64,000 bases of DNA, taken from the NCBI RefSeq assembly GCF_002846395.1, contig NZ_PJMU01000005.1, positions 62,001 to 126,000 on the forward strand, read 5' to 3'. The stretch comes from Pontibacter ramchanderi. GTDB taxonomy: Bacteria; Bacteroidota; Bacteroidia; Cytophagales; Hymenobacteraceae. The position numbers and the translations under genes are program-made. Below, in pieces: positions 41,608 to 49,243 of the stretch; position 1 is the stretch's first letter, and each line of letters begins with the position of its first letter. The notes under the pieces are model-generated. The model searched no databases. It was not told where the DNA came from and saw only the letters and a list, made by a program, of their open reading frames with translations.

Positions 41608-42180
41608 CTACCGACCTGCAATATTAGCAAAATCAAGCCAGTTTTTCAGCATGCCGAGCCCATAAGTCGTGAGCGCGGCCTCCGGGTGGAACTGCAGCGC
41701 GTGCAGCGGCAGCGTGCTGTGCCTGAATGCCATGAGCTCTCCTTCGGCTGTATACGCAAGCGGCAAAATACTGGCAGGCCATTGCGTCAGAACCAGCGAA
41801 TGGTAACGCACAACCGGCATCCGGGCAGGCAGCCCATTGAACAGCGGGTCAGGTTCACAAATGATTTCGGAGATCTTGCCATGCATAGGCTTCATCCCTT
41901 TGGCCAGTGTGGCACCGAAAAACTCGCCCAGCGCCTGGTGCCCCAGGCAAATCCCCAGCATGGGCACTTTGTCGTGGTAGTGTCGGATCACCTCCATCAT
42001 CACGCCTGCCTTCTGCGGCTCTCCTGGCCCTGGCGACAAGACAATGCCCTGTATAGGCAGCGCCTTGATCTCGTCCAGCCCCACATCGTTTCGCAGTACA
42101 TGCATCTCAACTCCCAGCTGACCAAAATAATCGACCAGATTATAGGTAAAAGAGTCGAAGTTGTCGAGCAGGAGAAGCAT
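41608..42180 (-). CDS. Type-1 glutamine amidotransferase (TrpG/PabA family)
   Basis: The small subunit of anthranilate or aminodeoxychorismate synthase; it releases ammonia from glutamine. The 190 residues have LLLLDNFDSFTYNLVDYFG at the N-terminus, the nucleophile Cys in LGICLGHQALGEFFG, and the His/Glu of the triad in ALQFHPEAALT. No trpE or pabB partner is in this window, so the pathway, tryptophan or folate, is undecided. It is 43 bases upstream of the hydrolase gene and probably cotranscribed. Confidence 0.9.
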   Translation of the reverse strand: MLLLLDNFDSFTYNLVDYFGQLGVEMHVLRNDVGLDEIKALPIQGIVLSPGPGEPQKAGVMMEVIRHYHDKVPMLGICLGHQALGEFFGATLAKGMKPMHGKISEIICEPDPLFNGLPARMPVVRYHSLVLTQWPASILPLAYTAEGELMAFRHSTLPLHALQFHPEAALTTYGLGMLKNWLDFANIAGR

Positions 42181-42381
42181 GGGGCGTTTGGGAAGTAAGA
42201 GGTAAGAATTACGATTTCAGAGTTTCGGATTGAAAGCCATGCAGGGACAGCGACTTGACATTGATCAGTAAGCAGTTACCTCCTAATGGTTAGCAATTAA
42301 CAGCCAGCCATCAGCAATTTAACCATTTAACAATTCAGTCTTTTAACTCCTCAACTCTCTAACCCTTAAACTCTCCAACTT
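42181..42381. repeat. Spacer with word repeats
   Basis: A 200-base gap between cvpA and the amidotransferase gene. From about 42280 it is built from recurring words: AGCAATTAACAG, AGCAATTTAACCATTTAACA, ATTCAGTCTTTTAACTCC, then CTCAACTCTC, CTTAAACTCTCC. No gene or clear terminator is seen. The same words occur in other spacers of the window. Confidence 0.5.
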
Positions 42382-42900
42382 CTAAAAGTGTTCTTTCAGC
42401 GAAAGCAGCAAGGATTTTACAAAAGGCAGTACATAGCTCATTACGCTGAGGGCATAGGGAGTTGTTTTGACCACGAAGGGGTATACCGTAGAACTTGCCG
42501 CAGTTTCGGGCGTGATGGCTATACCTGCCATTTCTGAGACGTAGAGCAGCAGGCTCAGGGCCAGCGTCCATTTCAAGGCTCCGAGGAGGGCGCCCAGTAT
42601 GTTGTCGAACATACCAAAGGGCGTAAAATCAATTACTTTTTTGAGCAGAATACCCAACACACGCACGCCCAGGATAATGGCCACGAAGATGACCAGGAAG
42701 GTGACGAATGGCAGCAAGCCACCCGCGTCGCCAATGTACTCCTTCATGATGGGCAGGCCAGAATCGAGCAGTTTGAGGCCGAGCAGAATACCCAGCACCA
42801 GTGCAAACAACGAAATCAGTTCGAGCAGAAGGCCTTTGCGGAAACCCAGAAAAGCGCCGAACAGAATAGGTATAGCCAGAAAAATATCGAAGGTACTCAC
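42382..42900 (-). CDS. CvpA-family membrane protein
   Basis: A 172-residue inner-membrane protein with four predicted membrane segments: IFLAIPILFGAFLGFRKGL, LISLFALVLGILLGLKLL, GLLPFVTFLVIFVAIILG and LGALKWTLALSLLLYVSEM. The family is named after CvpA of E. coli (colicin V production); in general it is linked to envelope homeostasis. The start is GTG at 42900. It lies between the amidotransferase and yqeY genes without obvious coupling. Confidence 0.85.
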   Translation of the reverse strand: MSTFDIFLAIPILFGAFLGFRKGLLLELISLFALVLGILLGLKLLDSGLPIMKEYIGDAGGLLPFVTFLVIFVAIILGVRVLGILLKKVIDFTPFGMFDNILGALLGALKWTLALSLLLYVSEMAGIAITPETAASSTVYPFVVKTTPYALSVMSYVLPFVKSLLLSLKEHF

Positions 42901-43008
42901 AGGATAGAAATATTAAAGGCAGAAACGAACACCTGTCGCCTCTGCCTTCAAATATAATGTAATTGGAGCACTCGCACCAGCGTGCGGGCTGATAAAAAAA
43001 TCCGGTTC

Positions 43009-43470
43009 TTAGAAATCGGTGTTGTTCAGCAGATCGCTCACGGCTTTGGAAATAGCACGTCCGTCGGCTTGCCCGGCCAGTTCGCGGGAGGCAACGCCCA
43101 TTACCTTGCCCAGGTCCGAAGGGCCGCTTGCGCCCACACGCTGAATGATCTCCAGCAGGCGAATGCGCAGATCGCCCTCGTCGAGCTGCTTGGGCAGGTA
43201 CTCCTCTATTACGGCCAGCTCAGCCAACTCAATTTCCTCCAGGTCGGGGCGCTGCTGCTTGGCGTATATCTCGGCCGACTCGCGGCGCTGCTTGGCGGCT
43301 TTGGTGAGCAGTTTCATTTCGGCATCCTCACTGATCCCGTCGGTGCCGCCCTTTTCGGTTTCAGCCAGCAGTATAAGCGACTTTATACTGCGCAGCGCTT
43401 GCAGGCGGGCTTTCTCTTTGGCCAGCATGGCCTGCTTGATATCGGCTTCAATGCGTTGTTTTAAACTCAT
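43009..43470 (-). CDS. YqeY/GatB-domain protein
   Basis: A 153-residue helical protein of the YqeY family, similar to the C-terminal domain of GatB amidotransferase. SLKQRIEADIKQAMLAKEKA at the N-terminus, IEEYLPKQLDEGDLRIRLLE, DLGKVMGVASRELAGQADGR and the end KAVSDLLNNTDF are family-typical. The open frame runs to 43509, but ATG 43470 gives the normal length. The precise role is unknown; family members are linked to tRNA-dependent amidation only by similarity. Confidence 0.88.
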   Translation of the reverse strand: MSLKQRIEADIKQAMLAKEKARLQALRSIKSLILLAETEKGGTDGISEDAEMKLLTKAAKQRRESAEIYAKQQRPDLEEIELAELAVIEEYLPKQLDEGDLRIRLLEIIQRVGASGPSDLGKVMGVASRELAGQADGRAISKAVSDLLNNTDF

Positions 43471-43636
43471 AGTTTTGTGTTTGTTTGATTGTGTGCGGCA
43501 AGCGGTCATGTTCCTGCCTATACTTTATACACTACTACAGCCAAGGCCGTAGGTTATCATCTTAAGCAAATTTCCATTAATTTAGTCTTTCCGTAAGCAT
43601 ACGTATCACCAGCCTGCGGGCTACAACACATATACC

Positions 43637-44350
43637 ATGACCAAACTCAGTGTAAATATAAACAAAATAGCCACACTGCGGAACGCACGCGGCGGCGACA
43701 GACCCAACGTAGTGCAGGCCGCCAAAGACTGCGAGCGCTTCGGAGCCGAAGGTATAACCGTGCACCCACGCCCCGACGAGCGCCACATCCGCTACCGCGA
43801 CGTGTACGACCTGAAAGAAGTCGTGACCACGGAGTTTAACATCGAAGGCAACCCAACGCCTGATTTTCTGAAGATTGTGCGCGACGTGCGTCCCACCCAG
43901 GCCACGCTAGTACCTGATGCGCCAGACGCCATCACCTCCAACGCTGGTTGGGACACACTGCAGCACAAGGATTTTCTGACGGATGTGATCGGAGAGTTGA
44001 AAGAGCTGGGTATACGTACCTCCATTTTTGTGGACCCGGATGTGCGCATGATCGAGGGAGCGTCCTTTATCGGCACAGACCGGGTTGAGCTATACACGGA
44101 GGCATATGCCAAACATTACCCTACAAGTCCCGAAGATGCCATCCGCTCATACCTGGTGGCCGCCCAGAAGGCGCAGGAACTGGGTATCGGTCTCAACGCC
44201 GGCCACGACCTCGACCTCGACAACCTGAAGTACCTGAAGGACACGCTGCCCGGCTTGCTGGAGGTAAGCATCGGGCACGCGCTGATCTGTGATGCGCTAT
44301 ACCTGGGGCTCGAAAATACGATCCAGCTATACCTGCGCCAACTCAAATAA
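43637..44350 (+). CDS. pdxJ: Pyridoxine 5'-phosphate synthase
   Basis: Condenses 3-amino-1-hydroxyacetone phosphate with deoxyxylulose 5-phosphate to pyridoxine 5'-phosphate. The 237 residues are near the usual length. Visible blocks are [37 protein letters not shown], the [16 protein letters not shown] region, and [18 protein letters not shown] with [20 protein letters not shown] at the end. It is directly followed, one base apart, by selU, and then selD. That pairing suggests cotranscription; the PLP link to selenium metabolism is not obvious. Confidence 0.96.
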   Translation: MTKLSVNINKIATLRNARGGDRPNVVQAAKDCERFGAEGITVHPRPDERHIRYRDVYDLKEVVTTEFNIEGNPTPDFLKIVRDVRPTQATLVPDAPDAITSNAGWDTLQHKDFLTDVIGELKELGIRTSIFVDPDVRMIEGASFIGTDRVELYTEAYAKHYPTSPEDAIRSYLVAAQKAQELGIGLNAGHDLDLDNLKYLKDTLPGLLEVSIGHALICDALYLGLENTIQLYLRQLK

Positions 44351-44351
44351 C

Positions 44352-45380
44352 GTGGTCCACCCCCTTACCATACAGGAGTTTCTGGCAAAAGCGAAGCAGC
44401 TGCCTGTGCTGGACGCCCGCGCTCCCAAAGAGTACGCGATCGGCCGCATTCCGCAGGCGCTGAGCTTTCCCATTTTTTCGGATGAGGAACGCGCCAGGGT
44501 GGGTACAGCCTACAAGCAGCAAGGGCACGATCCGGCCGTGCTGATAGGGCTCGACCTCTTCGGTCCCAAAATGGCCGGCTTTGTGCGGGAAGCTGAGAAG
44601 CTGGCCCCAACCAAAGAGCTGCTGGTGCATTGCTGGCGCGGTGGTATGCGCAGCGGGGCCATGTCCTGGCTCCTCGATTTTGCAGGCTTTCAGGTATACC
44701 TGTTGCAAGGCGGCTACAAGGCTTATCGGCACTACATGCATGAGCAGTTTGAGCGCGTACGACCGCTGCTCGTGATCAGTGGCAACACCGGCAGCGGCAA
44801 AACCGACCTGCTCCCCTACCTGCAGCAGCACGGCCAGCAGGTGATCGACCTTGAAAGACTGGCCAGTCACAAAGGCTCTTCGTTCGGGAGCATCGGCATG
44901 GCTCCACAGCCCAGCACCGAGCATTTCGAAAATCTGCTGGGTATGTCCATGCTTGAGCTGGATGGCCAACGTCCGTTGTGGCTGGAGGATGAGAGCATCA
45001 GCATCGGGAAGATTCAGTTGCCTCAGCCGCTTTTCCAGCGCATGCAGGAATCCCCGACCCTAGTGCTCGAAGTGCCCAAGGCGATCCGTATACAAAAGCT
45101 GGCTGAGGAGTATTGCCGCACCGACTGTGCTTTACTGGAGGCCGCCATCCTGAGAATAAAGAAGCGCCTGGGCGGCCTGGCCACAAAAGAAGCCCTTGAG
45201 GCGATCCAAACGGGCGACATGGAGAGAATGGTGGACATTGCCCTGACCTATTACGACAAAGCTTATACCTACGAACTGGCCAAAAAGCAAACCGTGCTGC
45301 GCCTGCCGTTGGAGACCCTGGACCCGGAGGAGAATGCCCTGCGCCTGATCGAATTTGCCAAACAGCACAAGCTGATTTAA
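44352..45380 (+). CDS. selU: tRNA 2-selenouridine synthase
   Basis: Replaces the sulfur of 2-thiouridine at the wobble position of some tRNAs with selenium, by way of a geranylated intermediate. From GTG 44352 it has 342 residues. The N-terminal rhodanese domain has [20 protein letters not shown] and its Cys in [15 protein letters not shown]; the C-terminal part has a P-loop [14 protein letters not shown]. The frame is open upstream to 44289, overlapping pdxJ, but GTG 44352 directly after the pdxJ stop is more likely. selD follows 4 bases later and supplies the selenophosphate donor. Confidence 0.93.
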   Translation: MVHPLTIQEFLAKAKQLPVLDARAPKEYAIGRIPQALSFPIFSDEERARVGTAYKQQGHDPAVLIGLDLFGPKMAGFVREAEKLAPTKELLVHCWRGGMRSGAMSWLLDFAGFQVYLLQGGYKAYRHYMHEQFERVRPLLVISGNTGSGKTDLLPYLQQHGQQVIDLERLASHKGSSFGSIGMAPQPSTEHFENLLGMSMLELDGQRPLWLEDESISIGKIQLPQPLFQRMQESPTLVLEVPKAIRIQKLAEEYCRTDCALLEAAILRIKKRLGGLATKEALEAIQTGDMERMVDIALTYYDKAYTYELAKKQTVLRLPLETLDPEENALRLIEFAKQHKLI

Positions 45381-45384
45381 GACC

Positions 45385-46437
45385 ATGGAAGAAATCAACA
45401 TAAAAGACATAAGACTCACCCAGTACAGCCACGGCGCTGGCTGCGGCTGCAAAATATCCCCGAAGGTGCTCGACAAGATCCTGCACACCGACATCCACTA
45501 CCCCGAAAACGACATGCTGCTGGTCGGCAACAGCTCCCGCGACGATGCCGCCGTGTACGACATCGGCAACGGACGCGCCGTCATCAGCACCACCGACTTT
45601 TTCATGCCCATCGTGGACGATGCCTACGACTTTGGACGCATCGCCTCGGCCAACGCCATCTCCGACGTCTACGCCATGGGCGGCACTCCAACCATGGCTA
45701 TCGCTGTGCTGGGCTGGCCCATCGACAAGCTGGCGCCCGAGGTAGCCAAACGCGTGATCGAGGGGAGCCGCAGCATCTGCCACGAGGCCGGCATACCCTT
45801 GGCCGGTGGCCACAGCATCGACAGCCCGGAGCCGATCTTTGGCCTGGCCGTAACCGGCATGCTCGACATCCCGAACCTGAAGCGCAACGACACCGCCACT
45901 GCCGGCTGCGAGCTATACCTGACCAAACCGCTGGGCGTGGGTATCCTGACAACAGCCCAGAAAAAAGCCATCCTCAAGCCGGAGCACGCCCACCTGGCAC
46001 CGCAGCAGATGATGCAGCTCAACAAGATCGGAGCCGAACTGGGACAGCTGCCGCAGGTAAAGGCCATGACCGACGTAACAGGCTTTGGATTGCTGGGTCA
46101 CCTATCCGAAATGTGCGAAGGCAGCAACCTGGCCGCTGAAGTGTGTTTCGACAACGTACCGGTCATACCCGAAGCGTTAGAGTACCTGGCACAAAAAGCC
46201 ATACCGGGTGGCACGCACCGCAACTACGACAGCTACGGCCACAAAATAGCCGAACTCAGCCCAGACCAAAAGCACCTGCTCTGCGACCCTCAGACCAGCG
46301 GCGGCCTGCTGGTAGCCGTTGACCCATCCGGACGGGAAGAAGTGCTGCAGCTGTTCGAGCAGCATAACCTGCAACTCCAATCGCTAGGCACGCTTCAGGA
46401 ACGTGGCAACGAGGAGAAGCTGATCCGGGTGGTATAG
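45385..46437 (+). CDS. selD: Selenide, water dikinase (selenophosphate synthetase)
   Basis: Makes selenophosphate from selenide and ATP. The 350 residues open with [19 protein letters not shown]; the active-site pair is the first Cys of GCGCK and the following Lys, so this is the Cys form and not a selenoprotein. ATP-binding parts [20 protein letters not shown] and [19 protein letters not shown] are intact, and the end has [13 protein letters not shown]. With selU it forms the minimal selenouridine pathway. No selA, selB or tRNA-Sec gene is seen here. Confidence 0.97.
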   Translation: MEEINIKDIRLTQYSHGAGCGCKISPKVLDKILHTDIHYPENDMLLVGNSSRDDAAVYDIGNGRAVISTTDFFMPIVDDAYDFGRIASANAISDVYAMGGTPTMAIAVLGWPIDKLAPEVAKRVIEGSRSICHEAGIPLAGGHSIDSPEPIFGLAVTGMLDIPNLKRNDTATAGCELYLTKPLGVGILTTAQKKAILKPEHAHLAPQQMMQLNKIGAELGQLPQVKAMTDVTGFGLLGHLSEMCEGSNLAAEVCFDNVPVIPEALEYLAQKAIPGGTHRNYDSYGHKIAELSPDQKHLLCDPQTSGGLLVAVDPSGREEVLQLFEQHNLQLQSLGTLQERGNEEKLIRVV

Positions 46438-46507
46438 CGACCCTTTGCGTTTTGCTTTCGTAAGCCTACATTGATAACTGATAATTGACCCCTGTTCACT
46501 GATAAAC

Positions 46508-47278
46508 ATGAAACTACACTACAAGGAAATGGGCCACGGGCAGCCGTTGCTGATCTTGCACGGTTTGTTTGGCACCTTGGATAACTGGCAAACACTGGCC
46601 AAGCGGCTGGCCGAGCACTATAATGTATTTCTGGTAGACCTGCGCAACCACGGCCGCTCTCCGCACAGCGACCAGCACGATTACGACCTGATGGCGGAGG
46701 ATGTGCTACGCCTGGTAGAGGAGCTTCAAATACCTACCCCGGCCATCATGGGCCACTCCATGGGCGGCAAAGTAGCCATGAACTATGCTCTGAAATACCC
46801 GACCCGTCTCACCAAACTGATCGTGGTAGACATTGCCCCGAAAGCCTACCCTCCGCACCACGACGAGATCATCGATGCCCTGCAGTCGGTGGACCTGAGC
46901 ACCATAACCAGCCGTGGCGAAGTAGACAAGCAGCTGGCTAAAACCATATCGCAGGAGGAGGTGAGACTGTTTTTGATGAAGAACCTATACCGCAAAGAAG
47001 ACAACACCTTTGGCTGGCGCATGAACCTCGACGTGATTGAGAAGAACTACGAAAAGATAGCAGCGCCCATCACGTCTGACACGCCATTCAAAAAGAACAC
47101 GCTCTTTATAAAAGGCGGCAGGTCCAGGTATATTTTGCCGGAAGACGTCTATACCTGCATCGAGCATTTGTTTACGCTGGTGGAAGTAGAAACCATACCG
47201 AACGCCGGCCACTGGGTGCACGCAGAGGCACCGGACGAGGTATATGACCTGGTAACAAGGTTCCTGGATACGAACTAA
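46508..47278 (+). CDS. Alpha/beta hydrolase (YbfF-like esterase)
   Basis: A 256-residue hydrolase with the alpha/beta fold: LLILHGLFGTLDNWQTLAKR for the oxyanion region, IMGHSMGGKVAMNYAL for the nucleophile elbow (Ser in GHSMGG), and NAGHWVHAEAPDEVY with the catalytic His. It is closest by eye to the YbfF group of esterases (DLRNHGRSPH is a YbfF-type loop). Substrate unknown. It is preceded by a 70-base spacer after selD and followed by a terminator at 47299-47336. Confidence 0.9.
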   Translation: MKLHYKEMGHGQPLLILHGLFGTLDNWQTLAKRLAEHYNVFLVDLRNHGRSPHSDQHDYDLMAEDVLRLVEELQIPTPAIMGHSMGGKVAMNYALKYPTRLTKLIVVDIAPKAYPPHHDEIIDALQSVDLSTITSRGEVDKQLAKTISQEEVRLFLMKNLYRKEDNTFGWRMNLDVIEKNYEKIAAPITSDTPFKKNTLFIKGGRSRYILPEDVYTCIEHLFTLVEVETIPNAGHWVHAEAPDEVYDLVTRFLDTN

Positions 47279-47298
47279 GCAGCACTATTTGCATAACA

Positions 47299-47336
47299 AA
47301 CACCGAAGCCGCGGCCCCAACTGCGGCTTCGGTGTT
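47299..47336 (+). terminator. Terminator after the YbfF-like esterase gene
   Basis: Perfect 14-base arms (47299-47312 and 47323-47336), AACACCGAAGCCGC/GCGGCTTCGGTGTT, with a 10-base loop. Possibly shared by selD readthrough. Confidence 0.85.
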
Positions 47337-47418
47337 CCGATATAAGCCTATAACAGGTATAGCACCTTCAACAATTTAGCAGTTCAACATTCAACAATTA
47401 AAGCCATACCTTTGCAGC
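47337..47418. repeat. Word-repeat spacer and promoter of the RsmI-family gene
   Basis: Between 47361 and 47400 the spacer reads as recurring words: TTCAACAATTTAGCAGTTCA, ACATTCAACAATTAAAG. At 47407-47414 TACCTTTG matches TAnnTTTG and ends 4 bases before ATG 47419, so the transcript should begin at the start codon. Confidence 0.5.
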
Positions 47419-48135
47419 ATGAAAAAGACCGGTACGCTATACCTTATCCCTACCATTCTGGCAGACGACACCGCCGACCAGGTGATATCGCCGCAGGTAA
47501 AGGATACCGTAAGCAGACTCACTTACTTTATTGTGGAGAACCTGCGCACCGCCCGTCGTTTTGTCAAAAGCATTTGCCCGGAGTTGGTAATCGAGCAGCT
47601 GAACTTTGTGCAGGTGGATAAAGATGCGACACCCGCACAGGTGCAGGCTTCGCTCAAGCCGTTGCTGGAGCAAGGTATAGACGGGGGCATTATCTCTGAA
47701 GCGGGCTGCCCAGGTATAGCTGACCCCGGAGCAGAGGTAGCAAAATACGCGCACCAGAAAGGTATACTGGTGGTACCATTTGCCGGCCCGTCGGCGATCC
47801 TGCTCAGCCTGATGGCTAGTGGTTTTAACGGGCAGCGCTTTGCGTTTCATGGTTACTTGCCAATCGAAAAAGGGCCACGCCTGCAGGCGCTGCGCAACCT
47901 GGAGAAGGAAATGCTCCAGCGGGACCAGACGCAAATCTTCATGGAAACGCCCTACCGCAACAACAAACTGCTCGAAGACCTGGTACAGACCCTGAGCGGC
48001 GGCACCCGCCTCTGCATTGCGGCCAATATCACCTCACCCGAGCACGAATTCATCCAGACCAAAACCGTTGCCGAATGGAAAGGCAAACTGCCCGATATAC
48101 ACAAACAGCCCGCGGTGTTTCTGATCTATAAATAA
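47419..48135 (+). CDS. RsmI-family tetrapyrrole-methylase-type methyltransferase
   Basis: A 238-residue SAM-dependent methyltransferase of the RsmI (16S rRNA C1402 ribose 2'-O) group. The glycine-rich segments GGIISEAGCPGIADPG and VVPFAGPSAILLSLMASG match the family, and FMETPYRNNKLLEDLVQTL is the usual helix block. The N-terminal part, GTLYLIPTILAD, is like the group of short RsmI relatives rather than canonical RsmI (MATPIGNLxD-type). It may act on rRNA or another target. The promoter box abuts the start codon. It is convergent with the DUF4249 gene. Confidence 0.85.
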   Translation: MKKTGTLYLIPTILADDTADQVISPQVKDTVSRLTYFIVENLRTARRFVKSICPELVIEQLNFVQVDKDATPAQVQASLKPLLEQGIDGGIISEAGCPGIADPGAEVAKYAHQKGILVVPFAGPSAILLSLMASGFNGQRFAFHGYLPIEKGPRLQALRNLEKEMLQRDQTQIFMETPYRNNKLLEDLVQTLSGGTRLCIAANITSPEHEFIQTKTVAEWKGKLPDIHKQPAVFLIYK

Positions 48136-48205
48136 TCTGCCTGTCGGCACTATATAGCGAGTCCTATATTCCGCTATGCTTATACCTGCAGCCTGACAGC
48201 AGCAT

Positions 48206-49243
48206 TTACCAACCCTCAGGTATAGCCATGGTTGCATTTTTCATTACCCGGCAATCATCGGGGTAGCGGAACGGGGCAACGGGGTAGTCAATATCATTTC
48301 GCAAGATAACCACTTGCCTTGCGCTGACCCCTGAAACGTCAAAAAAACCGATTACCTGCTCATTTTCGTTGTTCACGCTGGTGATATTTCCCTTAACCTC
48401 AGCTGGTGGAGGATCAAACACGGTACCTGTGGCGAGCTTTTGCTGCTCCAGTATCCTGAAAAAGTTGTACGCCTCCTCGCTGATCGAATGCTGGTATACG
48501 GTCAGTTTGTTTTTCACCCCCAGGTATTTCTCAAAGGGCATGAAGAGTACATTCTGTCTGAGCACCTTCTTCCCGTTGGACAGGCGGTCATCGATCACTT
48601 TTAGCTGCTCCAGCCGCTCATCTAAAAAGCACTGAACGCAGCACTCTTTGGGTGCAGGTAGTCCGGTGAAGGGATGAATGTAGTCCCAGGGCTGCGTATT
48701 TACCTCGTACTGGGTATGGAAAGACCAACGCAGGAAGTTCTTCTCTTCTGCCGGGTCGGTATAATCCACGAGCACGTTGTACCCCGGAAGCAACTGCTTC
48801 TCGCGCTCTCCGGGGAAGGCAAAAGTTTGCTCAGCTACTTCAAACTGAACATCGTCTATCGCAATGGGCTCCCGCATCACAACCGGCTTCGATTGGTAAA
48901 GCTGATCGCCTACGGTAATGTTGAGCGTATAAATACGCCCGGGCGTGCCTATGGCCTGACTGCCGGGTGCCGGGAAATAGTACCCCTGCCTGTCGTACAA
49001 AAACATGTGCCACTCCCCTTCTTCGCTCGTCACTGTCACGACTGCCTTTTCCTCAAACTCGTTGTAGGGCGAGGAATGTGGCTGCGAGTAGCTAAGTCGC
49101 ACATAGTTCAGACTGGCCTCATTCGTAAAATACCCTTCTACTACCAAGTGCTTTCTTTGGGTGCTCAGATCTGTATCAACCTGATCGATACAGCCCATGA
49201 GAAGCAGCAAGACGAACGGCAGCAACCTTCTTAGCATACGCAT
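48206..49243 (-). CDS. DUF4249 lipoprotein
   Basis: A 345-residue lipoprotein with signal MLRRLLPFVLLLLMGC (lipobox LMGC at residues 13-18). It has the DUF4249 features: HLVVEGYFTNEASLNYVRLS, PGRIYTLNITVGDQLYQSKP and a Cys pair PKECCVQCF in the middle, with IGFFDVSGVSARQVVI near the end. DUF4249 proteins are usually the outer-surface partners of the TonB-dependent receptor encoded beside them, as SusD is to SusC. The start codon overlaps the receptor stop by 1 base, so the two are one unit. Substrate unknown. Confidence 0.9.
   Translation of the reverse strand: MRMLRRLLPFVLLLLMGCIDQVDTDLSTQRKHLVVEGYFTNEASLNYVRLSYSQPHSSPYNEFEEKAVVTVTSEEGEWHMFLYDRQGYYFPAPGSQAIGTPGRIYTLNITVGDQLYQSKPVVMREPIAIDDVQFEVAEQTFAFPGEREKQLLPGYNVLVDYTDPAEEKNFLRWSFHTQYEVNTQPWDYIHPFTGLPAPKECCVQCFLDERLEQLKVIDDRLSNGKKVLRQNVLFMPFEKYLGVKNKLTVYQHSISEEAYNFFRILEQQKLATGTVFDPPPAEVKGNITSVNNENEQVIGFFDVSGVSARQVVILRNDIDYPVAPFRYPDDCRVMKNATMAIPEGW

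Noticed and set aside
45385-46437. SelD as a selenoprotein with an in-frame UGA
   Set aside because: The active-site position is encoded as Cys (GCGCK) and the frame has no internal stop.
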